Source of the DNA: Pleurocapsa minor GSE-CHR-MK 17-07R
GTDB lineage: Bacteria > Chloroflexota > Anaerolineae > Aggregatilineales > Phototrophicaceae
Length of the DNA stretch: 36,509 nt
Direction: 5' to 3'
Assembly: GCA_019359125.1 (NCBI GenBank)
Contig: JAHHHY010000023.1
Span: 1 to 36,509, forward strand
Shown piece by piece: positions 8,517 through 16,679 of the stretch. A program made the position numbers and the translations under genes. The notes below the pieces were generated by a model, which saw nothing but the letters and a program-made list of their open reading frames with translations, did not search any database and was not told the DNA's origin. The first letter of the stretch is position 1. Every line of letters starts with the position of its first letter.

Positions 8517-10544
8517 ATGCTCACTGACATTGAAAAAATGCTGTTTGTGCTGCTGGCGATTCTGGCCGTCTCCGCGACGGCAGCCGGTTTCTGGGAGATG
8601 TGGCTGGTCATTCAGCGCGGGGATGGCAAACTGCACCTGAACGGCTTCGTCCGCCGGGCGATTAACGCGCTGGGTGTGTATCTGACGCAGCGCACCACGC
8701 TGAAGACGCGCCGCCTGACCAGCCTGCTGCACCTGGGCGTGGTGCTGGGCTTCACCTACTTTTTCCTGGTCAACGCGGTCGATCTGCTCTACGGGTTCCT
8801 GCCCGGCTTCACCTGGCCCTATGACAACAATCTGCTGAGCAATCTGTACCGGCTGTTCGCCGACCTGCTGAGCGTGGCCGTGCTGGTGGGTGTGGGCTAT
8901 TTCATCCTGCGCCGCTTTGTGCTGCCCAATAAAACCGACCTGAAATATCACGCCAATGTGCTGCTGCACCCGAAGGTGAAGGCCGGCGCGGTCAATGCCG
9001 ACTCGCTGATCGTGGGCGTGTTCATCTTGATCCACATCGGCGCGCGATTCCTGGGCAGCGCGGCCTACATCGCCGAGCACGGCGCGGATGTCTTTTCGCC
9101 GTTTGCCACCATCGCGTCTGTCCTGTTCAGCGGCGTGGGCAGCGACGGCCTGCTGCTGTGGGAGCATGTGTTCTGGTGGGTGGGGCTGGGCGGCATCCTG
9201 ATTTTCACGCCGTATTTCCCGTATACCAAGCACGCGCACCTGTTCATGGCCCCGTTTAACTACCTGACGCGGCCGGAACGTACCTCGCTGGGCGAGATGG
9301 AAAAGCTGGACTTCGAGGACGAATCACGCGAGCAGTTTGGCGCGGCCCGCATCGAGCATCTGGCGCAGACGCACATCGTGGATGCCTTCGCCTGCATCAT
9401 GTGCAACCGCTGCCAGGATGTCTGCCCTGCCTATACGACCGGCAAAGAGCTGTCGCCCGCCGCGCTCAAAATCAACGAACGTTACATGATCAAAGATGAG
9501 ATGAGCGCGCTGGCCGCCGGGGCCGAAAGCAGCAATCCGCTGATGGGCTTTGCGATCAGCGAGAGCGCGGTGTGGGCGTGCACCAGCTGCGGCGCATGTA
9601 TCGATATCTGCCCGGTGGGCAATGAGCCGATGCTGGACATCCTCGATATCCGCCGCAATGCCGTGCTGATGGAAGGCGAGTTCCCCGCAGAGCTGCAAGG
9701 CGCATTCAAGGGCATGGAGCGCCAGGGCAACCCGTGGCAAAGCCCGGAGAATCGCTTCCGCTGGGCCAAAGACATGGACATCCCGACGGCCGACGAGAAT
9801 CCCGATTTCGATGTGCTCTACTGGACGGGCTGCGCGGTCAGCTATGACCCGCGTGCCCAGCTCACCGCCCGCGCGCTGGTGAAAATCCTGCAGAAAGCCG
9901 GGGTGAATTACGCCGTGCTGGGCGAAAAAGAGAACTGCACGGGCGACTCGGCGCGCCGCGCTGGCAAGGAAGATTTGTATCAGGAGCTGGCGACGACCAA
10001 TGTCGAGACACTGAACGAGGTCTTTGCCGACAAGCCGCGCCGCGTGGTCGTCACCTGCCCGCACTGCTATCACAATATCGGCCGCGAGTATCCGCAGTTT
10101 GGCGGCAATTACGAGGTTATCCACCACACCGAGCTGATCGAGGAGCTGATTCAGGCCGGGAAGATTCCCGCCACGGCACGACCGGGCCAGCAGCCGAATG
10201 TCACCTTCCATGACCCGTGCTACCTGGGCCGCCACAACGACGTGATCGATGCGCCGCGTGATGTGCTGTCGTCAGTCGTCGGCGCGGACAACCTGATCGA
10301 GATGCCGCGCACGAAGAAAAATTCGTTCTGCTGCGGCGCGGGCGGGGCGCAGTTCTGGAAAGAAGAAGAACACGGCACGGCGCAGGTCAATGTCGTGCGC
10401 TATGAAGAGGCGAAGGCCACCGGCGCCGAAGTGCTGGCCGTGGGCTGCCCGTTCTGCATGCAGATGTTCGAGACCGCCAAAGCTGCCGATGACAAGCCGA
10501 TGATCGTCAAGGACGTGGCCGAGCTGGTGGCAGAAGCGCTGTAG
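8517..10544 (+). CDS. Membrane-bound Fe-S oxidoreductase (heterodisulfide reductase/FadF-like)
   Basis: The 675-residue protein joins three parts. An N-terminal membrane domain of about five or six helices (residues ~1-245) resembles the cytochrome b-type NarI/HdrE module. A dicluster ferredoxin domain has two [4Fe-4S] sets, Cys293/296/299/303 (CIMCNRCQDVC) and Cys355/358/361/365 (CTSCGACIDIC). Two CCG domains follow (TGCAVSYD to CPHCYHN, then HDPCYLGRHN, FCCGAGG and GCPFCMQ), which in HdrB/HdrD-type enzymes bind a non-cubane cluster. This layout matches FadF/GlpC/HdrDE-like proteins that pass electrons between a soluble donor and membrane quinone. In the FadF case the donor is an electron-transfer flavoprotein. 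The adjacent [2Fe-2S] ferredoxin could be a donor here. No etfAB genes are in the window. Confidence 0.87.
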   Translation: MLTDIEKMLFVLLAILAVSATAAGFWEMWLVIQRGDGKLHLNGFVRRAINALGVYLTQRTTLKTRRLTSLLHLGVVLGFTYFFLVNAVDLLYGFLPGFTWPYDNNLLSNLYRLFADLLSVAVLVGVGYFILRRFVLPNKTDLKYHANVLLHPKVKAGAVNADSLIVGVFILIHIGARFLGSAAYIAEHGADVFSPFATIASVLFSGVGSDGLLLWEHVFWWVGLGGILIFTPYFPYTKHAHLFMAPFNYLTRPERTSLGEMEKLDFEDESREQFGAARIEHLAQTHIVDAFACIMCNRCQDVCPAYTTGKELSPAALKINERYMIKDEMSALAAGAESSNPLMGFAISESAVWACTSCGACIDICPVGNEPMLDILDIRRNAVLMEGEFPAELQGAFKGMERQGNPWQSPENRFRWAKDMDIPTADENPDFDVLYWTGCAVSYDPRAQLTARALVKILQKAGVNYAVLGEKENCTGDSARRAGKEDLYQELATTNVETLNEVFADKPRRVVVTCPHCYHNIGREYPQFGGNYEVIHHTELIEELIQAGKIPATARPGQQPNVTFHDPCYLGRHNDVIDAPRDVLSSVVGADNLIEMPRTKKNSFCCGAGGAQFWKEEEHGTAQVNVVRYEEAKATGAEVLAVGCPFCMQMFETAKAADDKPMIVKDVAELVAEAL

Positions 10545-10589
10545 GCAAGCAACTCTGAATCAGGCCTGACTGGAGAGGGTATCCGCCCG

Positions 10590-12653
10590 ATGAATACCGA
10601 GCGTCCGCCACTGCGCGCATATCTGCTGCCTGTCGTCATCCTGCTGGCGGTCGCGCTGCTGCTGACGGGCTATTATGCGGTGCATAAGCCGATTGATCCG
10701 GCCTCCGGCCTGCGCTATCTGGGCATGGCCATCGACGTGCTGGCGCCGCTGGGGCTGACTGTGGTGTGCGCGGGTGCGGGCAGGGGCGTGATGCGACGCG
10801 TCGCCGTGCGCGCCGGGGCACCGGCCGGATTCGGCCTGTCACGCGCGGAAAGCCTGGCGCTGGACGCGGCCATTGGGCTGGGCATGATGTCCGGGCTGCT
10901 GGTGCTGGTCGGTCTGGCGGGGCTGTTCCGGCCGCTCGTCTTCGCGGTAATGCTGCTGGCCTGCATCGCCCTGTTTCGGCGCGACATTCCCGCCTGGCTG
11001 CGCGACGCACGTGGCATCTTTCGCGCTTCAAAGCCGGACGGCGCGTTCACCTGGGTTATCGCGGGCTTTTGCGTGCTGCTGCTGGCGCTGGCGCTGATTC
11101 ACACCCTGGCCCCGCCGTACGCGTGGGACAGCATCGTGTATCACCTGGTGGAGGTGCAGCATGCGCTGCGGGATGGACGCCTGACCGCCAGCGCCGACAA
11201 TTTCTATCTGGGCTTCCCCAAAGCGACAGAAATGCTGTTCGGCATGGTCATCGGCCTGACCGGGCGCTTCACCAGCGGCGGCGGCATCCATTTCGCCTTC
11301 GGCGTGCTGGGGCTGCTGGCGGCTGCGGGTATGGCCAGGCGCCTCGCCGGGAGGCAGGCGGCATGGCTGGCGGTCACGCTGCTGCTGGCCAGCTTCAACC
11401 TGTGGCAGTTGTTCGGCTGGGAATATGTCGATCTGGCAGTGATGCTGTTCAGCACGGTGGGCTTTGGGCTGCTGTTGAGCTGGCGCGCGGGTGGCTTTGA
11501 ACGGCACAGCCTGCTGTATGCGGCGCTGCTGGGCGTATTGTGCGGCTTCGGCTTTGGCACCAAGTACACGATGGGCGCGTTTATCCTCGCGTGCGTGCTG
11601 TGGATGTTCATCGCCGGGCGCAGACAGGCGCTGCGGCCCTTCCTCGTGTTTGGCATCGCGGCAACGCTGGCCTATGCGCCGCACGCGCTGCGCGGCCTGC
11701 TGCTGTATGGCAACCCGATTTATCCGTATTTCCTGAACGGGCTGGCGTGGGATGGCATTCGCAGCGCGGTGTTCAGCCAGGCTGGGCGCGGGCTGCTGGC
11801 GCGTGGTGAGCTGGCGGAACTGCTGGCGCTGCCGGTCAGCGCGACTGTGCTGGGCATGAATTATGGCGAGACGTATTCGTTCACGCTGGGGCCGTTCCTG
11901 CTGACATCCCCGCTGCTGCTGACCTTGCTCTGGCGCGTGCTGGAGCAAAAGGTGCGCACAGCTGCCGTGCTGGGCCTGGCGATCATGCTGCCGATCTATA
12001 TCTATTGGGCGGTGACGGCAGCTTTCACCGGCATCGGCATGCAGACGCGCCTGGTGATTATGCTGCTGCCCATTTCGGCTGTGCTGGGGGCGTGCGCGCT
12101 GGTCGGGCTGGACCGGCTGCCGGAAAAACCGATCAAGGTGAGCTTCATCGTGCGCGGGATATTCCTGCTTACGGTGCTGTTCAGCCTGTTTGAGGTGCAC
12201 AAAAAAGTCAACGAGACGCACTTTCTGGAAGTGACGCTGGGCACCATGCCGGAGCAGGAATTCCTGTTCCGCAATCTGGCCACGCATCGCGCCACGCTGG
12301 ACCGCCTGAATGAGCTGCCCGCTGGCTCGACCGTGCGCTTTATGTGGGAGCCGCGCAATTTCTACTGCCCGGCGCAGCTGACTTGCATCCCCGATGTGCT
12401 GTTTGACAACTGGGGCTATCAGCGCAGGCAGGGGGTCGCCCAGGCAGAGATCATCTCTCGCTGGCGTGACGCCGGGGACGATTACCTGCTGTTCTTCCAC
12501 CTGGGCTATCAGGAATATCTGGATTTCAGCTTTTCGCCCGAATATGATGTCGAGTTCCCGGTATATGCCGGCGAGAACCTGCCAGTGGTATGGGCGGCAG
12601 ACGACGGCCGCTATACGCTGTATGCCCTAAATGACGCGCAGCCTGTAGAATAA
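10590..12653 (+). CDS. Large GT-C-type membrane glycosyltransferase-like protein
   Basis: A 687-residue polytopic membrane protein of more than ten spans. The first extracytoplasmic loop after the fourth or fifth helix has YAWDSIVYHLVEVQ followed by FYLGFPKATEMLFG. This is the pattern of GT-C proteins, where an acidic residue in a Tyr/Trp-rich loop is catalytic and a PK/PP turn follows. It ends with a soluble domain of about 120 residues (MWEPRNFYC to the C-terminus) containing a pair of Cys (YCPAQLTC) that could form a disulfide outside the cell. The start is supported by GGAGAGGG at 10571-10578. It stands alone between the Fe-S oxidoreductase and an SH3b protein. The sugar and acceptor are unknown. 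Confidence 0.72.
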   Translation: MNTERPPLRAYLLPVVILLAVALLLTGYYAVHKPIDPASGLRYLGMAIDVLAPLGLTVVCAGAGRGVMRRVAVRAGAPAGFGLSRAESLALDAAIGLGMMSGLLVLVGLAGLFRPLVFAVMLLACIALFRRDIPAWLRDARGIFRASKPDGAFTWVIAGFCVLLLALALIHTLAPPYAWDSIVYHLVEVQHALRDGRLTASADNFYLGFPKATEMLFGMVIGLTGRFTSGGGIHFAFGVLGLLAAAGMARRLAGRQAAWLAVTLLLASFNLWQLFGWEYVDLAVMLFSTVGFGLLLSWRAGGFERHSLLYAALLGVLCGFGFGTKYTMGAFILACVLWMFIAGRRQALRPFLVFGIAATLAYAPHALRGLLLYGNPIYPYFLNGLAWDGIRSAVFSQAGRGLLARGELAELLALPVSATVLGMNYGETYSFTLGPFLLTSPLLLTLLWRVLEQKVRTAAVLGLAIMLPIYIYWAVTAAFTGIGMQTRLVIMLLPISAVLGACALVGLDRLPEKPIKVSFIVRGIFLLTVLFSLFEVHKKVNETHFLEVTLGTMPEQEFLFRNLATHRATLDRLNELPAGSTVRFMWEPRNFYCPAQLTCIPDVLFDNWGYQRRQGVAQAEIISRWRDAGDDYLLFFHLGYQEYLDFSFSPEYDVEFPVYAGENLPVVWAADDGRYTLYALNDAQPVE

Positions 12654-12692
12654 CGGGCCACCTGGTATCGATAATTGAATTGATGATGCGTG

Positions 12693-14135
12693 ATGCATTT
12701 GCCTAGACTCCTCCCTGTAATCGTACTGCTGCTGTGCTTCGCTGTTCTGCTGGTGGCCGGGGGCCTGCTGGCTCAGGACAGCCCGACGCCCGTGCCCACG
12801 GCCGGCGTGCTGCTGGTCGTAACGCCGCCGCTGCCGCCCACGGCCACGCCTGTGCCCACCGAGGCGCCGCCTGTGACCGAAACCTGCGCCGATGCGCTGG
12901 TCGGGCTGTATGTGACGGCCACCGAAAGCTGTATCAACAAGCCGCAGGGCTTTATCTGTAACGCGGGCATCGCGCTGGGCGCAGAGCCGCAGGGCGGGGT
13001 GAGCAATGCGCTGGCGTCTACGGGCGCGCTGGTCGAGGCCGCGCTGGTGGACAGCATCGCGTCGGCCCCGTTTGCGCCCGAAGTGGGCACCGCCGGTATG
13101 GCCTATCTGCGCGCGGACGATCCGCTGCGCTATACGGCCTTCCTGCTGGGCGATGTGCGCATGCGCGATGTCTCGCCGCCGGAATTCACGGCCTGGACCA
13201 GCTTCGTGGTCGAGACCAGTTTCACACCGCCTGCGTGCCCGTCTGCGCCCACGCCGATGCTGGTGCTGCAAACGCCGATCGGCTATGGTGTGCGCATCGT
13301 CGTCAACAGCATCTCGCTCTATCTCAATGGCACGGCGCTGGTCAAGATCGACGGCACCAATACCGCCTTCATCCTGCTCAGCGGCGTCGGCTCGGCGCTG
13401 GCCTCCGGCACGGAAGTCGCGTTTAACGTGGGTGAGCAGGTGACGGTGGCCCACGCGCCCGATGATGTCAGCGTGCCCATCAGCGCGCCCAGTCAGCCCC
13501 AGCCGTATGACCCGGCGCTGGCGGCCAATCTGCCGATCGCGCTGCTGGACCGGCCGATCGTGCTGCCTCAGCCGGGCTATGTCATCACCCAGGGCGCGGT
13601 CAATATGCGCGTGTCGCCCGGCACCAACGCCGCGGTCGTGCTGCAGGTTCCGGCGGGCGAAATCCTGAGCGTGCTGGGCCAGAATCCGCAGCAGGACTGG
13701 CTGCATGTACGCCGCGACACGGGCGAAACCGGCTGGATGCTGGCCGAGCTGCTGGGGCGCAATACCGGCTCACTCAGCGCGGTCTATGAATCCACACCGC
13801 TTCCCCCCCAGCGTTATGGTGAGCTGGGCACCAGCGGCCGCGTGATCGCGCCCAATGGGGCCAGCCTGCGCAGCGGCCCGGACACAATTTTCCCGGCGAT
13901 TGTGTCGCTGACGGATGGCCAGCCGGTGACGCTGCTGGCGCGCAGCCCGTACAGCCCGTGGGTGAAGGTGGACATCGGCGGGGCGATTGGCTGGCTGGCG
14001 CTGATCGCGCTGGATACCCAGGCCTATATCGATGCGCTGCCAGTGGATTACCAGGCGCCGGCTATCCCCACGCCGACGATTCCGCCCGGTTCGTTTGGCA
14101 ACGCCTTCCCCGACCCTGACGGGCCGGACAACTAG
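12693..14135 (+). CDS. Exported protein with two SH3b domains
   Basis: The 480-residue protein has an N-terminal signal or anchor helix (LLPVIVLLLCFAVLLVAGG), a short Pro/Thr-rich stretch, a central domain of about 200 residues with Cys pairs and no recognised motif, and two bacterial SH3 domains near the C-terminus. The first reads GAVNMRVSPGTNAAVV to GETGWMLAELL, the second GASLRSGPDTIFPAI to IGWLALIAL; each has the usual N-x-R-x-x-P/G opening and a GW near the end. SH3b domains often bind peptidoglycan or other wall polymers, so a wall-associated role is plausible. ATG 12693 was taken over the adjoining GTG 12690. No ribosome-binding site is seen, but a GATAAT lies at 12670-12675, so the leader would be only ~10 nt. 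Confidence 0.82.
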   Translation: MHLPRLLPVIVLLLCFAVLLVAGGLLAQDSPTPVPTAGVLLVVTPPLPPTATPVPTEAPPVTETCADALVGLYVTATESCINKPQGFICNAGIALGAEPQGGVSNALASTGALVEAALVDSIASAPFAPEVGTAGMAYLRADDPLRYTAFLLGDVRMRDVSPPEFTAWTSFVVETSFTPPACPSAPTPMLVLQTPIGYGVRIVVNSISLYLNGTALVKIDGTNTAFILLSGVGSALASGTEVAFNVGEQVTVAHAPDDVSVPISAPSQPQPYDPALAANLPIALLDRPIVLPQPGYVITQGAVNMRVSPGTNAAVVLQVPAGEILSVLGQNPQQDWLHVRRDTGETGWMLAELLGRNTGSLSAVYESTPLPPQRYGELGTSGRVIAPNGASLRSGPDTIFPAIVSLTDGQPVTLLARSPYSPWVKVDIGGAIGWLALIALDTQAYIDALPVDYQAPAIPTPTIPPGSFGNAFPDPDGPDN

Positions 14136-14144
14136 CGTTCTCAG

Positions 14145-14178
14145 GCGGGTGGGCTCACGGGAGCTCACCCGCTTTTTT
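14145..14178 (+). terminator. Rho-independent terminator after the SH3b gene
   Basis: GCGGGTGGGCTC (14145-14156) pairs with GAGCTCACCCGC (14161-14172) with one G-U pair and a 4-nt loop, followed directly by six T residues (14173-14178). Confidence 0.92.
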
Positions 14179-14324
14179 ATGTCAGCGATGCCTGATGTGT
14201 GCTTTTCTCCCGCCTGTTAATGTTTGTTTTCTGTAATGCCCCAATTCCGAAACCTTTTCGAGCCTCGCCAGACTGTAGTGCTGTAACGAGCAATCAGATG
14301 GCATGTAACCGGAAAAGGAATCGA

Positions 14325-15317
14325 ATGATGTTCAAATCAACACGTTTGGCAAAAATGATCTCGCAGGGCGCACTGGCCACCGGGCTGATGCTGGCCGCAG
14401 TCGGCCCGGCCGTCGCCCAGCAGTCGCCGCTGCCGGTCGCTACCTACCTGCTGGGCACCGTGGCGCAGATCAACGGCACGCTGTGGACGGTCAACAGCCA
14501 GTCGGTCAATGTGGCGGGCGCCTATATCGATGACCGCATCACGGTGGGCAGCATCGTCGAGATTCGTGCATTCGCCACCGGGCCAAATGCCTGGCTGGCG
14601 ACCTACGTCGATCGCGAAGATGACCTGAATCTGGGCGCGGCCCAGTGGCGCGTGGGCGGGCTGGTGCAGGCCGTCACCCCGACCAGCGTGACCATCGGCG
14701 GGCAGACCTACACGCTGCCTGCTGGCATCAGCGCGGCAGACCTGGTGGTGGGCAATCCGGCCGTGCTCACGCTGTCGGTCGATACATCCGGCGCCATTGT
14801 GGTCACCCGTGTGCGCACCACCACATCGATACGCGACGCCATCGATGACCGCGACGATGACAACGGCATTCGCGGCACCGCGACACCCACCGGCGCAACA
14901 GTCACGGCAGAACAGGCCGCCGCGATTGCGCTGGGTGTGCTGCCCAACGCGCGCATCACCGAAGTCGAGCTGTATCGTGGGGGCGATGGCCGCCCGTACT
15001 GGGAAGTGAAGACCAATACCGGCCACGAATTCCGCATCAGCGCGGTGGACGGCACCATCTGGTCGATCGAACGCGATGATGACGGGGATGACAACAGCGG
15101 CAGCGGCTCGGACGACGACCGTAATGACGATAATGACGATGACTCGAATGATGACTCGTTTGACGACAACGACGACGATAGCTCGGATGATGATTCGAAC
15201 GACGATAACGACGATGACTCAAACGATGATAACGACGACGACAGCTCGGATGACGACGACAGTTCAGACGATGACTCGAACGATGATGACAGCGGCAGCG
15301 ACGACAACGACGATTAG
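14325..15317 (+). CDS. Exported DUF5666/PepSY-like protein with poly-acidic tail
   Basis: A 330-residue exported protein. The signal peptide ends near AVAQQ (about residue 32). Two consecutive DUF5666-like beta units follow (LLGTVAQINGTLWTV to WLATYVDRED, then VGGLVQAVTPTSVTIGG to GAIVVTRV). A PepSY-like unit comes next (TAEQAAAIALGVLPNARITE, then GRPYWEVKT and ISAVDGTIWSIE). The last 80 residues (251-330) are nearly all Asp with Ser, Asn and Gly. Such a tail would be extended and strongly negative and could hold divalent cations; this is inference. ATG 14325 (or 14328) follows an AAAAGGA site, while the in-frame ATG 14199 precedes a non-signal segment. It is the first of three genes with the same architecture. 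Confidence 0.8.
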   Translation: MMFKSTRLAKMISQGALATGLMLAAVGPAVAQQSPLPVATYLLGTVAQINGTLWTVNSQSVNVAGAYIDDRITVGSIVEIRAFATGPNAWLATYVDREDDLNLGAAQWRVGGLVQAVTPTSVTIGGQTYTLPAGISAADLVVGNPAVLTLSVDTSGAIVVTRVRTTTSIRDAIDDRDDDNGIRGTATPTGATVTAEQAAAIALGVLPNARITEVELYRGGDGRPYWEVKTNTGHEFRISAVDGTIWSIERDDDGDDNSGSGSDDDRNDDNDDDSNDDSFDDNDDDSSDDDSNDDNDDDSNDDNDDDSSDDDDSSDDDSNDDDSGSDDNDD

Positions 15318-15334
15318 CTGCTGATGCGCTGGAC

Positions 15335-15367
15335 AGCACAGGGGCGAGGCATGCCCGCCCCTGTGCT
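15335..15367 (+). terminator. Strong intergenic hairpin without U-tract
   Basis: AGCACAGGGGCG (15335-15346) and CGCCCCTGTGCT (15356-15367) form a perfect 12-bp stem with a 9-nt loop. No T-run follows, so it may be an mRNA stabiliser or a partial terminator between the first and second DUF5666-PepSY genes. Confidence 0.5.
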
Positions 15368-15441
15368 GCGCGGGCATGCGCTTTACTGGTATCCATACGC
15401 TGCTGCCGGTCAGGCAGACGGATTTAGCGGGAGTAATGAGG

Positions 15442-16539
15442 ATGATGTCGATGAAGAACAGAAACCACATGTCGCGCGCGGGGCTGCTGGCGCTCGGCCT
15501 GCTGCTGGCGCTGCTGCTGACAGCGCCCGTCGCGGCCCAGCGGCCAAAAGCCCAGGTCGTGACGATGATCACCGGCTTTATCGAGCTGGTGACGCCCGAT
15601 GCGTGGGTGGTTGGCGGGCACATCCTGCTGGTCAACCAGGCTGATATTCAGGGCGAATTTGCGGCTGGCAGCGTCGTCACCATGCATGCCTATCCCACGC
15701 CGATCAGCATTTGGGAGGCGTCGATTATCGAGCCTGCCCGCATCGCAGGGCTGAATCCGGGCGAGGCGGTGATTGAAGGGCTGGTGGACAGCGTGGATGG
15801 CAGCACCATTTTCGTGGGTGGCCAGTCTTTCAAACGCGCATCGAGTGCCGAGGCGGACGTGAATCCGCTGCAGGCTGCTGTGGGAATGCCGGTGCGTATG
15901 CGCACTTCCAGCAGCAATGGCACATGGGAAGTGAGTGCGGTCACGCCGGCCTGGGTAGGCGCGCAGGCTGACGGCGTCGATGCCAGCGGGGCCACAGCCC
16001 TGCCGCTTGTCATCGTGAACGGTCAGCAGGCGGCTGATATCGCTGCGGGGATGTTTCCAGACAGCCGCGTGACCGGCATGGCGCTGGTGCCAACGGCTGA
16101 TGGTGGTACCTCCTGGCGCGTGCAGACCAATGCCGGCGTTTCGCTGGACATCAACAGCACGGACGGCAACGTGGTGTCGGTGGCTATGCTGGCGGCTCCT
16201 GGCACAGATGATGATGGCTCGAATGATTCGAACCAGTCCAACAACACGTCGAATAACACATCGAGCAACACCAGCTCGAATCAGTCTGACGACAGCAACT
16301 CAAACCAGTCGAACAACACGTCGAATAACACGTCGAGCAACACCAGCTCGAATCAGTCTGACGACAGCAACTCGAACCAGTCGAACAACACGTCGAATAA
16401 CACGTCGAGCAACACCAGCTCGAATCAGTCTGACGACAGCAACTCGAACCAGTCGAACAACACGTCCAGCAATACGTCCAGTGACGACGATGATAACGAT
16501 GATGACGGTGGCGATGATGACTTTGACGACGACGATTAA
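15442..16539 (+). CDS. Exported DUF5666/PepSY-like protein with Asn/Ser/Thr-rich repeat tail
   Basis: A 365-residue paralogue of the next gene. Its signal peptide ends near APVAAQ. It has two DUF5666-like units (MITGFIELVTPDAWVVGGH, and AVIEGLVDSVDGSTIFVGG to NGTWEVSAV) and a PepSY-like unit (NGQQAADIAAGMFPDSRVTG, then TSWRVQTNAGVSLDINSTDG). From about residue 255 the tail is built from 24-residue repeats of Ser/Asn/Gln/Thr ending in Asp-Asp, and it finishes in an Asp-rich block. ATG 15442 was chosen because GGGAG stands upstream at the same distance as for GTG 16680 of the paralogue, and the two starts align codon for codon; ATG 15436 and 15451 are alternatives. Several Asn-x-Ser/Thr-like motifs arise from the repeat and should not be read as glycosylation sites without proof. 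Confidence 0.78.
   Translation: MMSMKNRNHMSRAGLLALGLLLALLLTAPVAAQRPKAQVVTMITGFIELVTPDAWVVGGHILLVNQADIQGEFAAGSVVTMHAYPTPISIWEASIIEPARIAGLNPGEAVIEGLVDSVDGSTIFVGGQSFKRASSAEADVNPLQAAVGMPVRMRTSSSNGTWEVSAVTPAWVGAQADGVDASGATALPLVIVNGQQAADIAAGMFPDSRVTGMALVPTADGGTSWRVQTNAGVSLDINSTDGNVVSVAMLAAPGTDDDGSNDSNQSNNTSNNTSSNTSSNQSDDSNSNQSNNTSNNTSSNTSSNQSDDSNSNQSNNTSNNTSSNTSSNQSDDSNSNQSNNTSSNTSSDDDDNDDDGGDDDFDDDD
16216..16480 (+). repeat. 72-bp tandem repeat inside the second DUF5666-PepSY gene
   Basis: About 3.7 copies of a 72-bp unit, with units beginning near 16216, 16288, 16360 and 16432 (GACGACAGCAACTC marks the last three starts). Units two and three are nearly identical at DNA level. The length is a multiple of three, so copy number can change without frameshift. 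Confidence 0.92.
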
Positions 16540-16562
16540 CTGCTAAAGCGAAAGCATATGGG

Positions 16563-16584
16563 TGGGGGATATGACTATCCCCCA
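16563..16584 (+). terminator. Hairpin between the second and third DUF5666-PepSY genes
   Basis: TGGGGGATA (16563-16571) and TATCCCCCA (16576-16584) make a perfect 9-bp stem with a TGAC loop. There is no following T-run, so it resembles the hairpin upstream of the previous gene in role and weakness. Confidence 0.5.
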
Positions 16585-16679
16585 GTCAGCACATGAATCA
16601 TCTCAAATGCTAGTTCATAATGATTAATAAGCACACGTCGTCGTTTATCGGATGTGTGCAACTAGCGGGAGAAATTTGG

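Noticed and set aside
11028-12500. Long open frame on the minus strand (490 codons), and similar ones at 916-1800 and 1655-2875
   Set aside because: They lie antisense to well-supported membrane-protein genes, and their amino acid mix (Gln/Arg/His/Ala-rich) is the usual reverse shadow of GC-rich Leu/Ala codons.
15075-15314. GAT/GAC-rich tract as a possible non-coding satellite repeat
   Set aside because: It continues the reading frame of an exported protein to a proper stop and matches acidic tails in both paralogues.
16216-16480. CRISPR-like periodicity
   Set aside because: The 72-bp units have no spacers, are in frame within a coding sequence and encode a repeat tail.
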